A stretch of 64,000 bases of DNA. Origin: Sodiomyces alkalinus F11 (lineage: Eukaryota; Ascomycota; Sordariomycetes; Glomerellales; Plectosphaerellaceae). The stretch spans positions 662,621 through 726,620 of the forward strand of contig NW_021167084.1 of assembly GCF_003711515.1 (NCBI RefSeq), read 5' to 3'. Position numbers and translations under genes: made by a program. Shown here in pieces: positions 58,829 through 64,000 of this stretch. The notes under the pieces were generated by a model, which ran no database searches, was not told where the DNA came from, and was given only the letters and a program-made list of their open reading frames with translations. The first letter of the stretch is position 1. Each line of letters starts with the position of its first letter.

Positions 58829-59910
58829 CAATAGGTATATTTGGTTTCGTCTTCACCCTTGTAAAGTTCCAACCTGTGACGTACAAATAATTACGGAGTC
58901 GACGACATTTAAGATCAGGGTGTCTTTTGCCCCCGTTTAACGACCTGTCCAGGTTTGGCGCTGCTAATAACTTCCTTGTCGAATAGTCAAGGGAGATCAG
59001 AGGGAAGACTCCCCTCGGCGTACCAGGACGCAGCGCCAGGCTACTCGTGGCTGTCACCGTTCCCGCCCTCTCCTTATATCTATCATAGACAAGTCTCCAT
59101 ATATTCCAGGTCTCTCTCGCACAGACAGACGCCAGCGGAATAACACGAAATAATGGTGGATTTCGAAGACGTTTTTTCTTGTACACATACAACAAACACA
59201 TCTCATATATTTTGGAATGATCCTGGGCCGGACTGCTATGCACGAATAACTCGGCGTGGGCGGATAAAGGTGAAAGACGCCAGTCAAGCCCCCTGGTTAG
59301 GCACTAGGTATATAGTATGTGATGTGTTCCACAAAGCAAAACCTGAACGGCGCGGCAGTCTCCAGCGGAATCGAGCAGTGCGGCAGGGACACAAGGACAG
59401 TTATATGCCACTGCANNNNNNNNNNNNNNNNNNNNNNNNNNNNNNNNNNNNNNNNNNNTTTTTTTCTTCTTTTCTTTTTCTTTTTACCCGAGCACGCGGG
59501 CGGGGACATGCCCCTTCCAACGGGGACTGCTCACGACGGATACGACGGCGAGTCTTTTCTTAAAAAAGAACGAAATATATTTGCCGGTAGATAAGATAGA
59601 CGCATAGCGCAATATACTACCAACTACTTAAGTACTGTATAGGAATCAATAGTCATGAACCTCTAATGCCTCCCAAACCCCAGAAAACAAGAAGAAAATA
59701 GAGCAAAGTGCATGAAAACCAGCTAGCGATATTAACGCACATGGCGTAAGTCCTGACATGAACGTCCATCACGGAAAGGCCTGAGGACAAGTAGAACCCG
59801 GAACACTGTCAAGTGTGCCCTCAGCCTCTCCTATGTTACGTACACTGATGGCCCGGCCACTTAGTTGCGGAGCGTCTTCAAAAGAGACGAATCCTGTCTC
59901 TGGAATCCGC
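58829..59910. other. Intergenic region downstream of FKS1, containing an assembly gap
   Basis: Short frames overlap on both strands but none has a motif or plausible exon pattern. The 43-N gap is followed by a T-rich pyrimidine tract (59459-59487), probably why assembly failed. FKS1 transcription from the right should end here. Confidence 0.45.
59416..59458. other. Assembly gap, 43 N
   Basis: Undetermined bases; true length unknown. Pyrimidine-rich low-complexity DNA adjoins on the right. Confidence 0.98.
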
Positions 59911-62900
59911 TTACGCAGCGTCGTCTGCCGCCGGCGTGGGCGTATGGACACCCGAGTAGTCGGGGGCGTCGATACCCGTCTCCCTTTCACCCTCCGTGTT
60001 GTCGTTATCCAAGCCGGTGGGTTGCATCAGATAAATATTTCCGATACTGAGCGTCTCGTCCAGATTGTCAGGTAACAAGCCTTCTCTGCCAACGACAATA
60101 GGTCCAGCGATCAGGCCGACGAAGACGATGAACATGAGGAAGTAGAGCACCGCGTATCGGAAAACACGCTTGCGCCTCAGCTTGGACTGCTTCATCGAGT
60201 AGATGGGAGGGCGAATCTGCCGGCTACACGAACATGAGTGGTCAGCAATGGCATAGGAAAACAGTGACAATTCGCGCAGTGGTCGACGTACCTGGGGCGA
60301 AGCCAGAAGAGCATCATCGAATGAACCATGTCGACCTTGGGAATCAATATGATCGGCAACATGAAGAACAGCAAGAAGTGACCCAGGACAAAGTCCGCCG
60401 CAAACATGGTCAATTCCGTGATTTTGCAGAGATACTCACGGGCAGGCTGGGACACGGAATGCCAGCCCATGGAGTACCACTTCCCTGTCCAGAAGGCGAC
60501 ATTGGCCTGATCGCTCTTCATCTCACGAGTGAGGCTGAGTGAGATGATGAGCTTGAAGATGAAGCGTTGGATTGCGACGACAGCAATCATGCCAGAAAGC
60601 GTCCGAGAGAAGTTGAATCCCTCGAGTAGGAACATAACCTCAAACGAGACGAGGAGCATGATCACAGCGATGGCGTGTGCGATAGCCGCCAAGACGCTGC
60701 CGAACTTCTTACAGCATTTGCTGAGGAGAGGTCCCATGAAACAAGCCATGGCGAAGAAGACGGCGAGCGCACCGGCGTTGACCACAATCGGGAAGAATGC
60801 TACTAGGCCCAGCCTAATAAGCGAGTCTGTGGCTTGGAGGTCCACGTCCGGATTGTTGTCTTCATTCACTCCCGTCTGCGCGTTGATATAGAGGAATGGG
60901 ATGCCAGTGACGGCGACCAGCAGAAAAGGGGTTGCGATCTCGCCCCAGAACAGGTTTGTGATAGCCGCACGAGGGACATCGCCGGAGAGCTTGCTCGAAG
61001 GGTCGCCCAGAACCTTTCGCTTGTAGCCGGTGATGCGGGTACGTGAGAGGCGGCAGAAGGCAATCCAGGACGAAGCGTGCGATCGCGAGTTGCCACGAGA
61101 CAGCCAGCGGAGGAAGTCTCGATAGTCGATGAAGAAATCATTCCAGGCGAACTGGTGCGGGTTATAAAGGAAGGGGGAGATGACGAGCGCCATGAGTGTA
61201 ATCCAGAAGTACACAAGCGCCGCTTGCCACACCGTCAACGTCGCAAAAAGAAGCATCATCAAGAGGCGAGCGCCGAAATAGATGGACGGCCCGGCGAAAC
61301 GAGAGTAGAGTACGCCGAAGGGGATGCGTGCTGTGGCGAAACCACGACCCGTGCCGATGTACCTGGCGCCGCCAAACGAGAGATCTTGTAGTACCGAATT
61401 TGCGTAAATCTGGCAAACAAAGACTTCGAAGAACGGAGAAAGAGAGAGAATCTGCTTGACAAGCCGCTTGATTGCCCGCCAGAAGCCTCGCTCTGTTAGT
61501 TCCTGCACAATGAGCGGAATCCAAGACAAGAAGATGACGAAAATGATCGACAGGACGCTGCGGAAAACCCAGTCGGTAATCGCCGCCGTGTTCTGGCACT
61601 TCGTAGGAAAGAGAGGGTCCGTGATGGGCACTTGTCTGTTGTACTCGCAGGCTTGCGTCTCGTACGTGAGGGCGCCAAGGTTGAGCAGGCAGATCATGAA
61701 CATCTGAATCGAGAGCATGATGAAGATGTTGTTCAAGTGGAAGCCAGCGTGCGCATAGTAGAAAGAGAGGAAACGATCAAGCGGCAGCTGAGTGCCGAGA
61801 TAGTAATACTCCCGTGAGAGCATCTGCTCGCCCATGCCTGTGCCAATCTTGGTGGTGAAGTTGAGAATGGACCCGAAACCCAAGTCACGTCCTTTGCCGC
61901 ACTGGTAGTACTCGCAATGCTTGATGCGACCGCCCCGGAGGATGGCGGTCATGCCAGCATAGATGTCCTCGTTGAGATGCAAGCCCTTCTGAGCCTTGGA
62001 CACACCGCCTCGAGTTGTCATGAAAATGCCGTTCAGGAAGTCAGGATGTCCATAATGCAGCTTACCGCCAATCTGAGCAAGCGTGCGGGCAAACAGCGTA
62101 CCGAACGTCTGTTCCTTGCCAGCAGCGACATCGCCCAGAATGCCGATATTTTCAGAGAAGATGTACTCGCGTGCTCCCAGAATAGCAACCGGGGAGGTCG
62201 CGTTCTCCTTCACACCAGGAGTATACGGCGAGACATTGGTCGTCTTCATCTCTTCGAACTCAGCTAGTACACTTCGAATCTTGAGGCACTCCTCAAGATA
62301 GTTGTCCTGGTTGGCGTCGATGAGTTGGATATACTCGCCACGGTAGAAAATCAACGAGTGGTTTTGGTTGTCGGACTTCCCGTCCCCGAGCACAGGGTTG
62401 CCAGACAGCTGAATCCGGAACTTGGGCCGCCGCATGCCGTTCCCCATGATTTCCGAGTGGCCGTCAATAAGCGCCGAGTACAGACGGGGCTCGTCGCCCT
62501 CGGCCAAGGGGGGTTCCTCGTCCAAGTAGGCAATCTGCAAATCCGGATATGCTCTCAACAGGAACTCGGCGTTCTCCATCTCTTCCTTCTTGAACTTGGC
62601 GTAACGCTGCATGGAGACGATGAGTTTGAACTTGCGACGGGCCATGCGCTCCAACTCCCTTTCAAGCTTGTCCGAGTTGCCACCAAACATCTGCACGACC
62701 TCTGGGTTCTCCACACGATATAGTAGCTTGATGGCTCTGCTATAGTTCATGAAGCCAGATATCGTGCGATAGAGAGTCTGCGAGCGTAGCGACGCCCAGA
62801 TGCGAGTCCGCAACGTGTACTCGGGAGCGGATGACTTGAAGCCTATGCAATAGAAGGGAAGATCATCGATCTTGCTCTTGGCAGCGTCCTTCTCGTTCTT

Positions 62901-64000
62901 CTCAAGGTCACCGTTGAACTGCGATGTCTCATCTGCCAGGATCTTGGTATCCTTGACAAAACAGTCCCATTCATGGGGGTGTAACTGCTTCAGATACTCC
63001 AGGAGGGTAACACGGGAGTACGGTTCATCTTCACGGATAATTTCCCTAAGCGAAAGCAGGATCTTCTCGCTGTAATGGGGAATGAGGACAGAGAACGTTG
63101 GCATGTTGTCAACAGGGAGGGGCTCCGGGATCGGGGTTGATAACGACTGGGCGAAGAAAGAAAGTCGACGTTCGGCCTCGCTATTGGCGGGAAAGAATTC
63201 CGTGTTGAACGAGTGGTCCTCTTGAGAGACGAAGAATGTTGGCGCTCGGAGCGTCCGCTTGCCTTCTTGCTCCGAAGGAACTTGGTGATAGAGCAGCTTC
63301 TGAACGTGATCAATCGCGAGAAGATGCTCGCGATACATGGAGATCACAATGGCGTTCCATACTTGCGAGATGAGGACTTTGGGCTTGTACTTAATTTCCA
63401 TGTCCCCTGTGGCAAGAACCTTGGAATAAATACGCTTCGGCAAGCGAGAAAAGATGTTCCTCCAAGGGGTCCAGATCGAAGAACCAATGTAGAACGACCG
63501 TGCGATTGAGAAGACGGTGTTCATGAGCACGTACCAGAGATAGGTGTCCAGGAAGAAGAAGATGAGATCGGTAAAGGACATCAGCCCCAGCAGAATGTTG
63601 TGTTGCTGCCTGCACAGGACGTCGCCAAAAAGGTTGTCGCCCAGACACTCGATCTTCATGATGGAGAGATATCGAATGGGGTCGCGGAATGAAAGTGTTA
63701 GGTATGCGTAAGACGCACCCAACTTGGCACCGAAGATGATGGCCCAAAGACCAAATGACATGGCCATTGCGTTCGCACCAAGACGAGGCCAGCTGGCGGT
63801 GAAGGTCTGACTGGCGACATATTTGCGAGAGTTATTCGCGAGGTAACTGCCGAACAGTCCTCCCAAAGGCATGACGGCGAAGAAGAGGAAGGTCGCCAAC
63901 GCAATGAAAAACTGAACAATGCCGAGAATATGAGCGGGACGCTCTTCTGGCCCGGCAATGCCGAGGATGTAGACGCTTGGTCCGACATTGATGGCGAAGA
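59911..64000 (-). CDS. FKS1: 1,3-beta-glucan synthase catalytic subunit, C-terminal two thirds (5' end outside window)
   Basis: GT48 enzyme of the plasma membrane that polymerises UDP-glucose into wall beta-1,3-glucan. Exon 64000-60292 joins exon 60223-59911 (68-nt intron; [13 protein letters not shown]), about 1,340 of some 1,900 residues. From the N-terminal side: membrane segments, hot spot 1 (YLTLSFRDP at about 63710-63685), DTYLWYVL, the large cytosolic catalytic domain with [70 protein letters not shown] and [11 protein letters not shown], hot spot 2 region (DWVFRSVLS near 61575-61545), [11 protein letters not shown], then further membrane segments and a hydrophilic tail ending ADDAA. 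No inactivating change seen. The first hot-spot residue is Tyr instead of the usual Phe. Start and N-terminal third are beyond the window. Confidence 0.96.

Noticed and set aside
58770..59243. 157-codon minus-strand frame in the FKS1 downstream region
   Set aside because: Ends in the translated microsatellite and has no conserved text or splice pattern.

Overview
This window comes from a filamentous ascomycete (Pezizomycotina). The evidence is compact genes with short introns of about 50-120 nt carrying GTATGT/GTAAGT-type donors and CTGAC/CTAAC branch sites, a 1,3-beta-glucan synthase catalytic subunit, and transposons mutated in the way repeat-induced point mutation (RIP) does it. In the transposon tracts CA and TG dinucleotides are nearly gone, TA is in excess, and reading frames are closed almost only by TAG/TAA at former CAG/CAA/TGG codons. 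The class below Pezizomycotina is not resolved.

Layout. 1-4.3 kb: RIPed Ty1/copia pol remnant, a less mutated spacer, and a complete-length Tc1/mariner-type element (2428-4323) ending 94 bp past the valyl-tRNA synthetase stop codon. 4.4-8.2 kb: valyl-tRNA synthetase (minus, 8 exons) with a second upstream in-frame start encoding a mitochondrial presequence. 8.9-50.3 kb: a gene-free block of nested RIPed Ty3/gypsy retrotransposons bracketed by an imperfect inverted repeat of about 105 bp. Family A lies at both edges in opposite orientations (9.27-about 15.4 kb plus; 44.58-50.07 kb minus). Family B is present as two full-length inverted copies (17645-24717 plus, target duplication GGTAG; 27734-34798 minus, target duplication AATAT). 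Family C is full length on the minus strand (34987-42703). Element D (minus) is split by B1, and F is a pair of LTR-like repeats around an unrecognised frame. 50.6-59 kb: an unmutated gene island with a CRAL-TRIO (Sec14/CSR1-like) protein, an HNT1-type HIT hydrolase, a MOG1 Ran-binding protein, a GCNA/SprT-like metalloprotease with an HMG box, and a broken HNH-like gene. 59.9-64 kb: the C-terminal two thirds of FKS1, running off the window, with a 43-N assembly gap downstream of it.

The genes are ordinary single-copy functions (translation, lipid transfer, nucleotide hydrolysis, Ran cycle, DNA-protein crosslink repair, wall synthesis) and do not form a pathway or cluster. The biology worth a second look is elsewhere. 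A, B, C and D all carry an additional open frame antisense to pol, between pol and the 3' LTR. The block has a near-palindromic A-B-B'-A' layout. The catalytic Asp codons of the reverse transcriptases were hit or spared according to codon context. FKS1 has Tyr at the first echinocandin hot-spot position. Two genes appear to make two isoforms from weak and strong start codons. The HIT gene splits its catalytic histidine motif over a 15-nt exon and uses a GC-AG intron.
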